Part shown: positions 40,591 through 47,979 of the stretch, one piece after another | How the letters are laid out: each line of letters begins with the position of its first letter | Numbering within the stretch: the stretch's first letter is position 1 | Source of the DNA: Syntrophaceae bacterium | GTDB lineage: Bacteria > Desulfobacterota > Syntrophia > Syntrophales > UBA2192 | DNA: 64,000 nt | Assembly (NCBI GenBank): GCA_013177795.1 | Contig: JABLXY010000002.1 | Location: 434,001-498,000, forward strand | Direction: 5' to 3' | The notes under the pieces: model-generated | What the model was told of the DNA's origin: nothing | What the model saw: only the letters and a program-made list of their open reading frames with translations | The model's database searches: none | Translations under genes and position numbers: made by a program

Positions 40591-41394
40591 ATGAACCCCA
40601 TGCCCGAGCTCATCCCCCTGCTCAAGCAGCTTCGCCTCTCCGGGATCCTGGACTCCATCGAGGCCCGTAACCGGCAGGCCATCGAGGAGAAGTTCTCCTA
40701 CATGGACTTCCTGGCCACGATCATCCAGGACGAGATCGCCCGCAGGAGCCAGAAACGCCTCGCTTCGGCCATCCGCCGGGCCAACTTCCGCAACCAGAAG
40801 ACCCTCGAGGAGTTTGACTTCACTTTTAATGCCTCGATCAACCGCGCCCTCATCCTCGAGCTGGCCTCCTGCCGGTTCATGGACGAGAAGGTCAGCGTCA
40901 TCGTCGTCGGCCCCTGCGGCACCGGCAAGAGCCACATCGCCCAGGCCCTGGGCCACTGCGCGATCCGCGCCGGCCATGACGTCCTGTTCACGAGCGCCGC
41001 CCGGATGCTGGCCCAGCTCCATGCCGCCCGGGCCGCAAACGGCTACGACCGGCTCCTGGCCCGATTGACCTCGATCGATCTCTTGATCATCGACGACTTC
41101 GGACTCAAGCCCCTCAAGGGCCCCCAGGACGAGGACTTCCACGATGTCATCTCCGAGCGCTACGAGCGCAAAAGCACGCTCGTGACCTCAAACCTCGACA
41201 TCCCGGAATGGCCCGATGCGTTTCCGAACCGCATCCTGGGCGCCGCCACCATCGACCGGCTCCGTCACGGCGCCTACAAGGTCGTCCTCGACGGAAAGAG
41301 CTATCGTGACGCACGGGCGCAGCCCAAAACGGCCGTTCCAGCTGTCAAAGAGCACAAATCCATCTCCCGAAAGGAGGTGAAATCGGCGGAATGA
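40591..41394 (+). CDS. istB: IS21 helper ATPase IstB
   Basis: 267 residues from ATG 40591 (ribosome binding site GAGGAGGTGAG). AAA+ domain with Walker A GPCGTGKSH and Walker B LLIIDDFGLKPL, and the arginine-rich C-terminal part TSNLDIPEWPDAFPN ... DRLRHGAYKVVLDGKSYR seen in all IstB proteins. IstB assembles on target DNA and directs IstA to the site. Intact. Confidence 0.93.
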   Translation: MNPMPELIPLLKQLRLSGILDSIEARNRQAIEEKFSYMDFLATIIQDEIARRSQKRLASAIRRANFRNQKTLEEFDFTFNASINRALILELASCRFMDEKVSVIVVGPCGTGKSHIAQALGHCAIRAGHDVLFTSAARMLAQLHAARAANGYDRLLARLTSIDLLIIDDFGLKPLKGPQDEDFHDVISERYERKSTLVTSNLDIPEWPDAFPNRILGAATIDRLRHGAYKVVLDGKSYRDARAQPKTAVPAVKEHKSISRKEVKSAE

Positions 41395-41486
41395 ATGAGG
41401 GGTCCGAACCCCCTTTGTAACCCTCTGTCACTGGCTTCATTACGGCGAATATCGGTGGCTCGATTAAGGCGATGATTGACACTCTT

Positions 41487-41620
41487 TGACTGATGGTAGT
41501 ACGTGCTGCGGGGCAGGTTCATCAGCTCGCACCCCCTTTCGATGCTTTCGACGAGGGCACGATGCTCAGCGATGAACCGCCGCTTCTCTTCGGCGGTGCG
41601 AGGCTTCGCTGCACGGCTTT
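41487..41620 (-). pseudogene. IS3 transposase OrfB, 5' part
   Basis: Continuous with the A7 slippery site at 41618-41624 in the -1 frame relative to OrfA. It encodes ...RRFIAEHRALVESI.. and ends ELMNLPRSTYYHQSK, the usual N-terminus of IS3 OrfB, cut by IS21 at 41486. Confidence 0.75.
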
Positions 41621-41871
41621 TTTTAAAAACTCGTTCTCCAGGGTGAGCCGGCCCACCAGCTGCTCGAGCTGACGGACGCGCTCCTCCAGGGCCGCTTCGT
41701 GACTGGGAGGGTTATCAAAGCGCCCCTTGGTGTACTGATCCTTCCAGTGATACAGCAGCCCCGACGAGATCTCGTGACGGCGCATCAGCTGCGCCGCCGT
41801 GCTGACCCCGCTCAGGTACTCTTCGATCACCTGACGCTTGACTCGTTGCTGAAGGTTCTGCGTGGCTTCAT
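41522..41871 (-). pseudogene. IS3 OrfA with a 1-nt deletion
   Basis: The ATG at 41871 with an AAAGGAT ribosome binding site begins MKPRRTFSNE, then a missing T shifts the frame; the rest (KRQVIEEYLSGVSTAAQLM ..., leucine-zipper part LEERVRQLEQLVGRLTLENE) is in another frame and ends at 41522. HTH_Tnp type DNA-binding protein. The deletion would block the OrfAB fusion transposase even without the IS21 insertion. Confidence 0.75.
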
Positions 41872-41960
41872 GGCAAGATCCTTTCTCCCCCTCGTGGGGA
41901 TCGGGGGTCCTGCCCGGTACTCTAACACATTTTGTCCAACTCAAGGGGTGCAGTCCACAG

Positions 41961-43209
41961 GCACCGAACCGGGATTAACGATAATAACAGGGATAAGAAT
42001 GGGCGCTTATTCAATCAAATAAGCCCTGAATATTTGGAGCTTCTTTTTGAGCGTCTTGGATTTGTGGTGATAGATAAATGGGATTCGGAGGATGCGCTTC
42101 AGCGCAAGGGTATTAGTTGGTGCACAATATTATTCCAACTGAATAACTCTGGAATTCTGAAACCTCTTGATCAGATAGAAGGAGTTCTCAGCCGGGACAA
42201 GAAAACAGCAACATACAAATTAGCTCTATTCCGCGCTTTAAGTGAAATAGCGATTACGGAATATAATAGAATATATTGGTTGCCTAATGGGCAAGTTGCA
42301 ATTCCGCTGGATGCTGTGACGGAAAAATGGCTCTACTACTATTGGCCCCTCATAGAATCTGCTGAATTTATCCCTCAAATAAGAGGTGAAAATCCAAAGT
42401 GCAAGAAGCCACTATCATTCCGTAGGCCTATGACGGAATTGGTTGACAAGTATCGTCTGCGTGGAGGAATGACCCAGTTCGTCCTGGATTATAGATCACG
42501 TGCATTGCCGCATCACGTTATGCCTGACCTTCACGCGACACTTAGAAATATAGCAAATACAATTATAAAAGGCCCAGTTAAATATGCCGGTGGGGCATTA
42601 GAAACAGGGCGTTTATTTTCATATGATAGCGAAACGAAAAATATAATTGTGGATTCGAAAATATGGCGTGAATTTTCACTATTAGGATATTGGATACGCG
42701 ATGCAGTAATATTGCGTTGGGCAGAGCTTACGTCAGAAATCGCAGGAAAAGAGATTAAGGTCAGTGAACTAATAGATTTGCTTTTGCGTCGCCCTTTTTC
42801 GGAACGGGATGTCAATGAGGCAAGATCAACTTATGTCAAACTAGATGATGTGGAATGCACTTGGTCCGGCAAGAAGATTTCAGGTAGCTTTGATGTAGAC
42901 CATGTTATCCCGTATTCATTGTGGCACAACAATGACTTGTGGAATCTCATGCCCGTCCTTCCTAGAATTAATAATATGAAGCGAGACAAACTTCCTTCAA
43001 GGCCATTGCTGATGAAACGTAAGGAGTGTCTCATTAAATATTGGGAGACAATGTACCAAGCGAGACCAGTCCGTTTTGAGATTGAAGTGTGTCGATTCAT
43101 TGGCTCTAATTCAATGCCTGCAAACTGGAAGAACAATGTGTTCGCCGGTGTCATTGAAGCTGTCGAGATAACTGCCGCACAGAAAGGATGCGAAAGATGG
43201 GAGCCTTAA
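41961..43209 (+). pseudogene. SAM methyltransferase-HNH fusion gene, 3' part (interrupted by IS3)
   Basis: Second part of the gene starting at 37578. The joint after excision gives ...LLISLP-RHRTG..., in frame, for a 559-residue protein. The first 50 residues after the joint (NGRLFNQISPEYLELLFERL) finish the methyltransferase domain. A helical middle domain of about 230 residues follows. Near the end is an HNH endonuclease: VECTWSGKKISGSFDVDHVIPYSLW, then NNDLWNLMPVLPRINNMKRDKLP, with the catalytic H of DVDH, the N of NDLWN and the NNMKRDKLP end. AT-rich and foreign-looking. The 3' fragment alone has no good start; a TTG or ATG inside IS3 could still express the HNH part. Confidence 0.8.
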
Positions 43210-43255
43210 GTAACATAAAGATTAAGAAATTTTTTTCACTCGTTTGCCACCGGCA

Positions 43256-43468
43256 CTATCTATCTAATTCAGAGATGAATGTTATCTGAAAAAGTTGGCT
43301 ATTCCGGTTTTGTTGTGCAGCGAAACAGGGATAATTTATAGCAATGAGATCTCTCATCTTCATATTTGATGTAACGTCATCTGTAGCAGGCATTGCAAAA
43401 AATGCCTTCAGAGCATCAGACATTCCTTCTGGACAAATCGTTGCGATTCGATAGACTCCATTGCTCAT
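43256..43468 (-). CDS. small unknown protein coupled to the WYL regulator
   Basis: 70 residues from the ATG at 43468, which overlaps the WYL regulator stop by four bases (ATGA). Contains MSDALKAFFAMPATDD and LIAINYPCFAAQQNRNSQLF; no family recognised and no signal peptide. The overlap argues that it is real and co-translated. Its base composition is lower in GC than the regulator, like the adjoining methyltransferase-HNH segment. Confidence 0.55.
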   Translation of the reverse strand: MSNGVYRIATICPEGMSDALKAFFAMPATDDVTSNMKMRDLIAINYPCFAAQQNRNSQLFQITFISELDR

Positions 43469-44409
43469 AGTTTTTGCCTCTGCCATGTCAGCCACGAATT
43501 AATTTCCACTTCGAAACCTGTCCTGAATTCAGCCGGCCCGAGCACCTTGATGTTCGGCAGCCACATCTTGAGCGTTTCCCTCACCTCCCCGAAGTGTCCC
43601 ACCTTCAGGCTGACGATGAGCGACCCGTCGGGCTTCGTTTCCCTGATCTCCTGCGTGGGGAAGATCTTCCGCCGCCTGAAGTAGTCGGCCGCTTTCGGGT
43701 TCACCTCGATGAGCACCTCCAGGTTGCGCTCCTCGCAAAACCAGATGTTCGCGCTCTGCCGCAGCAGCTCGTCGAGGTTGGCAGGCACGGCGGGGAAGCT
43801 CTCAGGCAGCATCTTGAGATCTTTCAGCTTGTCCAGGGCGTAGCGCTTGACGATGCCCGTGCCGTCCTCTTTTGCCACGAGGTACCAGAAGCCGTCGTAG
43901 TGGACGATGCGGTAGGGGTCGGCTGTGGCCGGGTGGGTGTTCTTTCCCGAGGTGTAGTGGAAGGTTAGGCGCCTTCTGAGGCGGATGGCCTTGAGGAGCC
44001 GGTTCATGAGACGGGCATCGAGGGGCACCGACTCGTCGACGTGGATGTAGACGGGCTGGGAGGCCGAGGCCTGGTAGAGGCGGTTGAAGACCTCGCCTGC
44101 GGCCTTCTGGAAGGGCTCGCCCAACTGGGAGACGGCGCACTTGAGGGCCACGATGAGGGCCAGCTCGTTTTCGTCGAAGAGCTCGTAATTCTTGAAGATG
44201 TCCTTATCGAGGCGATAGATGCCAGGGCCTGCCTCGGTGACGGGGAAGCCGCACTGCTTGAGGAAGGCGAGGTCCCGCTGGATGGTGCGGGCCGTTGTGT
44301 GAAACTCCCGGCTAAGGGTGGCCGTCGTCACCCGCTCCTTCTCCAGGAGGAGCTTCAGCATCTGGCCCACGCGCATCAGGCGCCTGTGGGTGTTCTTCTG
44401 GGCTGTCAT
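43465..44409 (-). CDS. WYL-domain transcriptional regulator
   Basis: 314 residues from the ATG at 44409. The N-terminal HTH_11 (about 8-60, TTATLSREFHTTARTIQRDLAFLKQCGFPV) is followed by a WYL domain at about 130-215 with the motif HYDGFWYLVAKEDGTGIVKRYALDKLKDL and a C-terminal WCX-like part. WYL regulators sense nucleic acid or nucleotide ligands and are common repressors of defence genes and CRISPR loci. Here it lies between the methyltransferase-HNH gene and two toxin-antitoxin pairs and may control one of them. A start seven codons earlier is also possible. Confidence 0.9.
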   Translation of the reverse strand: MTAQKNTHRRLMRVGQMLKLLLEKERVTTATLSREFHTTARTIQRDLAFLKQCGFPVTEAGPGIYRLDKDIFKNYELFDENELALIVALKCAVSQLGEPFQKAAGEVFNRLYQASASQPVYIHVDESVPLDARLMNRLLKAIRLRRRLTFHYTSGKNTHPATADPYRIVHYDGFWYLVAKEDGTGIVKRYALDKLKDLKMLPESFPAVPANLDELLRQSANIWFCEERNLEVLIEVNPKAADYFRRRKIFPTQEIRETKPDGSLIVSLKVGHFGEVRETLKMWLPNIKVLGPAEFRTGFEVEINSWLTWQRQKL

Positions 44410-44651
44410 GGGGCACTCTCTCTGTTCCACGATGCGATCTATTTATGCAAGAGGTTTGCCGGGCAAGCAGCTTCGCTGTCGATACGGGTTCATGGGTTCA
44501 AGGGGTAAAAGTAGAAGAGCCGCAAGACAGGGCCGCAAAGCGGCGGAATCGGGAGTCGGGAGAAAGGAACAGTGCCCAGGAGTCATCCCATACATTGCCG
44601 CATGCGAAAATCATATCCTGGGCGGCCGGCGATTTCAGCAGACGGGCGCGG

Positions 44652-44973
44652 TCACTGCAGTCGCGCCTTGAACACGCGCAGGTCCTCGTTGATGATGCGC
44701 CAGATGATCTTCAGATCGATTCCGAAGTAGTCATGCACGATGCGGTATCGCAGCCCGACGATTTTCGGCCACTCGATGTCGGCGAATTGCGCTTTGAACT
44801 CCTGGGGCAGACGATTTGCCGCCTCCCCGATAATCTCGAGATTTCTCACGACGCATCTTGGGTTTTCTCATCCGCCATGAATCCCTCCAGCGAGAGGTCC
44901 CTGGTGTATCGCTCGATCTTGTCGATGGCTTCCCGGATGTCGTCCAGGAGGAGTTCGCCGTCCGCTTAGACAT
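44652..44973 (-). pseudogene. hepT: HepT-type HEPN toxin with two 1-nt deletions
   Basis: The protein can only be read by changing frame twice. ATG 44973 gives MSKR. A missing G near 44962 then moves the frame to DGELLLDDIREAIDKIERYT. A second missing G near 44851 moves it to VRNLEIIGEAANRLPQEF ... RYRIVHDYFG, ending at 44652. The active HEPN motif Rx4HxY (RYRIVHDY) is preserved. HepT is an RNase whose tyrosine is AMPylated by the MntA antitoxin. The start overlaps the mntA stop by eight bases, as in functional pairs. Two separate deletions suggest real inactivation rather than one sequencing slip. Confidence 0.8.
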
Positions 44974-45256
44974 AAATCAAGTCCTGCTCGATGGCTTTGA
45001 GATAACGGCGCTTGATGGCACCGCGGGACACCAGTTCCACGGGAAGCCCGAGCATCTTCTCGATGCGGTCCGCGAGGGTGACGAATTCCAGTCCGATCGA
45101 GAGGTCGACGTCCACGAGAATATCCACGTCGCTGTCCTGCCGCTGTTCGTTTCGGGCGTAGGAGCCGAACAGGGCGATACTCTGCACCTTGAACTGCGCT
45201 GCCAGGTTGCGCTTTTCTCGAGCGAGGATCTGCAAGATGTCTTCCCGTGTCTTCAT
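44966..45256 (-). CDS. mntA: MntA-type nucleotidyltransferase antitoxin
   Basis: 96 residues. The MNT active-site motif GSYARNEQRQDSDVDILVD fits GSX10DXD exactly, and the sequence continues with the family helix LEFVTLADRIEKMLGLPVELVSR. It would AMPylate HepT to silence it. Here the downstream hepT is broken, so this is a surviving antitoxin. Start ATG at 45256; upstream is a repeat-rich stretch. Confidence 0.9.
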   Translation of the reverse strand: MKTREDILQILAREKRNLAAQFKVQSIALFGSYARNEQRQDSDVDILVDVDLSIGLEFVTLADRIEKMLGLPVELVSRGAIKRRYLKAIEQDLIYV

Positions 45257-45857
45257 CGTCTACTCCTTCAGTTCTGCCGCCGGGTACCTTTCCCGCTGAA
45301 TGCGTCAGGCGACACGCTGCTTCTATCTGGCATGAAAAGCCAATGAATGCAAGTATTTTGCCGGTTTCGTTCTCCCTTTCCCTGGCACCGTTCGATAAAC
45401 CCTTCGACTCGCTCAGGGTCGCGAGCTTGGCGAACCGACGCACGGCCCTGATCCGGTCGAAGGGCCCCCCGCCAGGGAAGAGGGAAATGTGTGAATGCCT
45501 CTCCCGTCGCGCACGAGGGGCTGATGGACCAGGGAATTTCACCCTCTTTCCAGGGCAGCGTCGCTGCAGTGACACAAAGAGGGCTTCCGGCGTCGGGCTT
45601 CAGGAATCCGGAGAAGAAGAGCAGGCAGAAACAAGGAAATCCCCCTGACCCCCTTTGAGGCTGTGTCGTAATGCCTCTTTCATCATTCCGCACAAGCGGA
45701 GCGCGGTGCGGAAACCAGCCTTTTCAGGACTTCCGGATGCCCGCTCCCCGCCTTCGCGAGGACAAGCTTCGCGGGCATGACAAAATTCGTTCAATTTCCC
45801 GATTGCGACACAGTATCTCTGTGAAGGGGGGGAAGTGGGGCAAAGGATTGGCCCATC
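45257..45857. other. 601-base repeat-rich region without genes
   Basis: Holds an inverted repeat of about 14 bp (TCCCTTTCCCTGGC near 45371-45384 and GCCAGGGAAGAGGGA near 45471-45485) around a CCCTTCGACTCGCTCAGGG palindrome, then a full MITE at 45657-45817. No believable coding sequence. Confidence 0.55.
45657..45817. mobile_element. 161-bp MITE-like element (second copy)
   Basis: Left end GAGGCTGTGTCGTAAT, right end ATTGCGACACAGTATC, with internal TCATTCCGC...GCGGAAACC and TTCGCGGGCATGAC palindromes. Same family as 29816-29956. Confidence 0.65.
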
Positions 45858-46124
45858 CTACCGATCTGTCCTGTAGACATCCCGCCGGTGGCCAACCTTC
45901 ACCACGATGACCTTTGACCGATCATCCTGAATTTCATAGATGATGCGATAGACTCCCTGGCGCAGCCGATATCGCTCCTGGCCGGAGAGCTTTTCACATC
46001 CGGGGGGGCGGGGATTTTGCGCCAGCAGCTCAAAGCACTTCAGGATGCGATGGACATCTTTCGAGGGAAACGCCCGCAGATCCTTGGCCACGGATTTCTT
46101 GAAGGCGAGCTCATATTTTCCCAT
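45858..46124 (-). CDS. RelE/ParE-family toxin
   Basis: 88 residues. The RelE fold pattern is clear: YELAFKKSVAKDLRAFP, a helix-turn with NPRPPGCEKLSGQERYRLRQGVYRIIYEI and a final strand VIVVKVGHRRDVYR. These toxins cut mRNA on the ribosome (RelE) or attack gyrase (ParE). The gene overlaps the upstream RHH antitoxin gene by 14 bases in the usual antitoxin-first order. Likely functional. Confidence 0.9.
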   Translation of the reverse strand: MGKYELAFKKSVAKDLRAFPSKDVHRILKCFELLAQNPRPPGCEKLSGQERYRLRQGVYRIIYEIQDDRSKVIVVKVGHRRDVYRTDR

Positions 46125-46344
46125 GCGCCTTCAGATCCTTCAGGAGCGCTTCGTACGTCATTTCCGGTTCCCTGACGCGCTCATCAAAAGCTGCAAGATC
46201 CTCCTGGTCTTCGCGCAAGGCCATGCGAATGGTCTCATTGACGAGATCGGACATGGAACGCCCGGTATGGATCGCCTTGAGGCGCAATGCGCGGTGCAGA
46301 TCGGGGTCCAGGTAGATTGTGGAACGCTTTGCGGATTCACTCAT
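46111..46344 (-). CDS. ribbon-helix-helix antitoxin
   Basis: 77 residues. The N-terminal RHH DNA-binding part KRSTIYLDPDLHRALRLKAIHTGRSMSDLVNETIR is followed by an acidic toxin-binding tail. Partner of the RelE-type toxin downstream. It probably represses its own promoter through the inverted repeat at 46370-46387. Confidence 0.9.
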   Translation of the reverse strand: MSESAKRSTIYLDPDLHRALRLKAIHTGRSMSDLVNETIRMALREDQEDLAAFDERVREPEMTYEALLKDLKAHGKI

Positions 46345-46362
46345 TTGCTCACCTCGGGTGCA

Positions 46363-46391
46363 AGCGTAGCATCATAACGCTATGATGTCAA
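46363..46391 (-). promoter_or_regulatory. promoter-operator of the RHH/RelE toxin-antitoxin pair
   Basis: On the minus strand, TTGACA (46386-46391), 17-base spacer, TACGCT (46363-46368). The perfect inverted repeat CATCATA-ACGC-TATGATG (46370-46387) fills the spacer and touches the -35 box, the expected place for an autorepressing RHH dimer pair. Confidence 0.75.
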
Positions 46392-46617
46392 GACGGAATA
46401 ACGTCGCGCTTGCGGAGAGGGCAAGCTGAAAGGGTAGTCTGAGGGCGGCGATTCAGCCATGACAACCTTTGCGGTCTTGGGGTTTCGCTGAATCATGCCT
46501 TACCATATGAAACAGCGACTTTCAATTTGCAGGGATGATTTTTGCGCTGGATCAGGGCGTTGAAGGGGTGAAAACCCCGGGCGGTGAAACCATTCGAGAT
46601 ACTCAGAACGGAAACTT

Positions 46618-46658
46618 CCCCCCCTCACCCTGACCCTCTCCCGCCGAGGGAGAGGGAA
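46618..46658. repeat. CTCTCCCGCCGAGGGAGAGG palindromic repeat
   Basis: Single copy with the CCCCTCACCCTGACC flank, same family as 34856-34965 in opposite orientation. Confidence 0.6.
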
Positions 46659-46678
46659 AGTTGTGGATGGGGATTTTC

Positions 46679-46709
46679 CCCCGACAGAGGGCTGTCGGGG
46701 CGGCCTTTT
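46679..46709 (+). other. strong hairpin upstream of the ARPP-1-like gene
   Basis: CCCCGACAG (46679-46687) and CTGTCGGGG (46692-46700) with a four-base loop, then CGGCCTTTTAT. It could be a terminator or a leader hairpin. A second hairpin CTCCCGGC...GCCGGGAG (about 46755-46782) lies just before the gene. Confidence 0.5.
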
Positions 46710-46792
46710 ATATAAGGAAGGAGTGGCGATAATGGGCTCAGACAATCACAAAACTCCCGGCCGCCTGTTTCCGCCGGGAGGGAGGGGGGCTT

Positions 46793-47773
46793 ATGGAGAA
46801 TGCGATCAGGGGCCATCTGGAGGGCATCAGGTTCGGCGAGGTGCAGCGGCACCGCAACATGGCCGTCTGGCCGATCTTTGCGGCCGTCGACGGCGGCCCG
46901 CAGTACATGACCATGAAGGAGGCCCTCGCGGGCGGGTTTCTCACGGTCACCGAGGTGAGCGCGGGGGGCACGGTGCCGGAGCTCAAGGTCGTCAACAGCG
47001 CTTCCGTTGCCGTGCTCATCCTGGATGGGGAGGAGCTGGCCGGGGCCAAGCAGAACCGCATCGTCAACACGACGATCCTGCTTCGGCGCCAGTCCGAGAC
47101 AATCATCCCCGTGAGCTGCACCGAGCAGGGGCGCTGGTCGTACGTGTCGGAGCGCTTCGACGACTCGGGCCACATCGCGGCCCACCGGGTGCGGGGCGTG
47201 GCCAAGCGGAGCGTGACGGAGAGCCTCAAGGCGGGCCTGCTGTTCCGGTCAGACCAGGGGGCCGTGTGGGACAACGTCGCGGACGTGCTCCAGGACTGCC
47301 GCGTGGACTCCTCCACGGGCGCCATGAAGGACGCCTTCGACTCCCGGGCGGGGGACATCGACGAGTACCTGGGCAAGTTCGTCTGCCTGCCCGGCCAGAA
47401 GGGCCTCTTCGTCCTCATCGACGGCAGGGCGGCCGGGATGGACATGGTGTCGCTCGAGTCGGCCTACGCCTCGCTGCACCCCAAGCTCGTCAAGAGCTAC
47501 GCCATGGAGGCCGTCGCGCTGGGCGGCAGGGACGGGAAGCCCGTCCCCGAGGGCGCACCGCAGGCGTTCCTCGCCGAGGCCCTGGCCTGCACGGGGCAGC
47601 GCTTCAAGTCCGTGGGGCACGGCTGGGACTTCCGCCTCGAGGGCAGGGGCATGGTGGGCTCGGCCCTGGTCTACAACAAGGCGCTCATCCACGCGGCCTT
47701 CTTCCGCGTGACCGAGGCCGAGAGGGCGGGGCACATGTCGGGACTCTCGCGCAGGCGCGGGTTCCGCGGGTGA
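46793..47773 (+). CDS. ARPP-1 (DUF6569) domain protein
   Basis: 326 residues. Typical family segments: LKVVNSASVAVLILDGEELAGAKQNRIVNTTIL, then ETIIPVSCTEQGRWSY, later FVCLPGQKGLFVLIDGRAAGMD. From memory these belong to the ARPP-1 family found near ADP-ribosylglycohydrolase, rhodanese and phosphatase genes, hence its name; function unknown. Here no such neighbour is present. No signal peptide, no membrane segment. Ribosome binding site GGGAGGGAGGGG before ATG 46793. A GGGGACAGTCCCC hairpin follows the stop and can terminate transcription. Confidence 0.7.
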   Translation: MENAIRGHLEGIRFGEVQRHRNMAVWPIFAAVDGGPQYMTMKEALAGGFLTVTEVSAGGTVPELKVVNSASVAVLILDGEELAGAKQNRIVNTTILLRRQSETIIPVSCTEQGRWSYVSERFDDSGHIAAHRVRGVAKRSVTESLKAGLLFRSDQGAVWDNVADVLQDCRVDSSTGAMKDAFDSRAGDIDEYLGKFVCLPGQKGLFVLIDGRAAGMDMVSLESAYASLHPKLVKSYAMEAVALGGRDGKPVPEGAPQAFLAEALACTGQRFKSVGHGWDFRLEGRGMVGSALVYNKALIHAAFFRVTEAERAGHMSGLSRRRGFRG

Positions 47774-47792
47774 AGTGAATGCGGCCGGGGGA

Positions 47793-47815
47793 AAAATGGG
47801 GACAGTCCCCATTTT
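47793..47815. repeat. GGGGACAGTCCCC hairpin repeat (copy 2)
   Basis: AAAATGGGGA-CAG-TCCCCATTTT, a perfect palindrome with a three-base loop, 20 bases after the ARPP-1-like stop. The T-run allows terminator action on either strand. Confidence 0.7.
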
Positions 47816-47838
47816 CCACCCGGGGGCTCTCCGGCCCC

Positions 47839-47881
47839 TTTTCCCCTCTCCCCACCGCGGGAGAGTGCAGGGATGAGAGGG
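47839..47881. repeat. CTCTCCCCACCGCGGGAGAG palindromic repeat
   Basis: Degenerate copy of the CTCTCCC/GGGAGAG family, followed by GGATGAGAGGG. Confidence 0.5.
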
Positions 47882-47979
47882 ACCTGAGGGCCGGAGCACA
47901 AGTCGGTGCGGCCCGGCATAAAGAGCACGAAAGAGCAATGCAGACCGACATTGTAAGGGAATACCACGGAGGTGACGTC

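Larger units (their letters stand above)
38807..41481 (+). mobile_element. IS21-family element (2,675 bp) inserted in IS3 orfB
   Basis: Ends TGTTAATCATCACT (38807) and, inward from the right, TGTCAATCATCGCC (41481) are inverted repeats, and the 5-bp sequence CTCTT is duplicated at 38802-38806 and 41482-41486. It carries istA and istB on the plus strand. The left end has four direct repeats of the GTGATCGCCGTAATgaGGCCA type (about 38835-38935) and the right end two more, the multiple transposase-binding sites usual in IS21. Both genes look intact, so the element may still be active. Confidence 0.92.
38009..41957 (-). mobile_element. IS3-family element, inserted in the methyltransferase-HNH gene and itself interrupted by IS21
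   Basis: Ends are imperfect inverted repeats: TGGAGTGCCCCCCTGCGGTT at the left and, read inward from the right, TGGACTGCACCCCTTGAGTT, both continuing to similar ...GG(A/G)CAGGAC. A 3-bp direct repeat CAG flanks it (38006-38008 and 41958-41960). The genes run on the minus strand: orfA, an A7 slippery stretch (41618-41624), then orfB. About 2.7 kb of IS21 lies inside orfB, so the original IS3 was about 1.27 kb. Confidence 0.9.
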
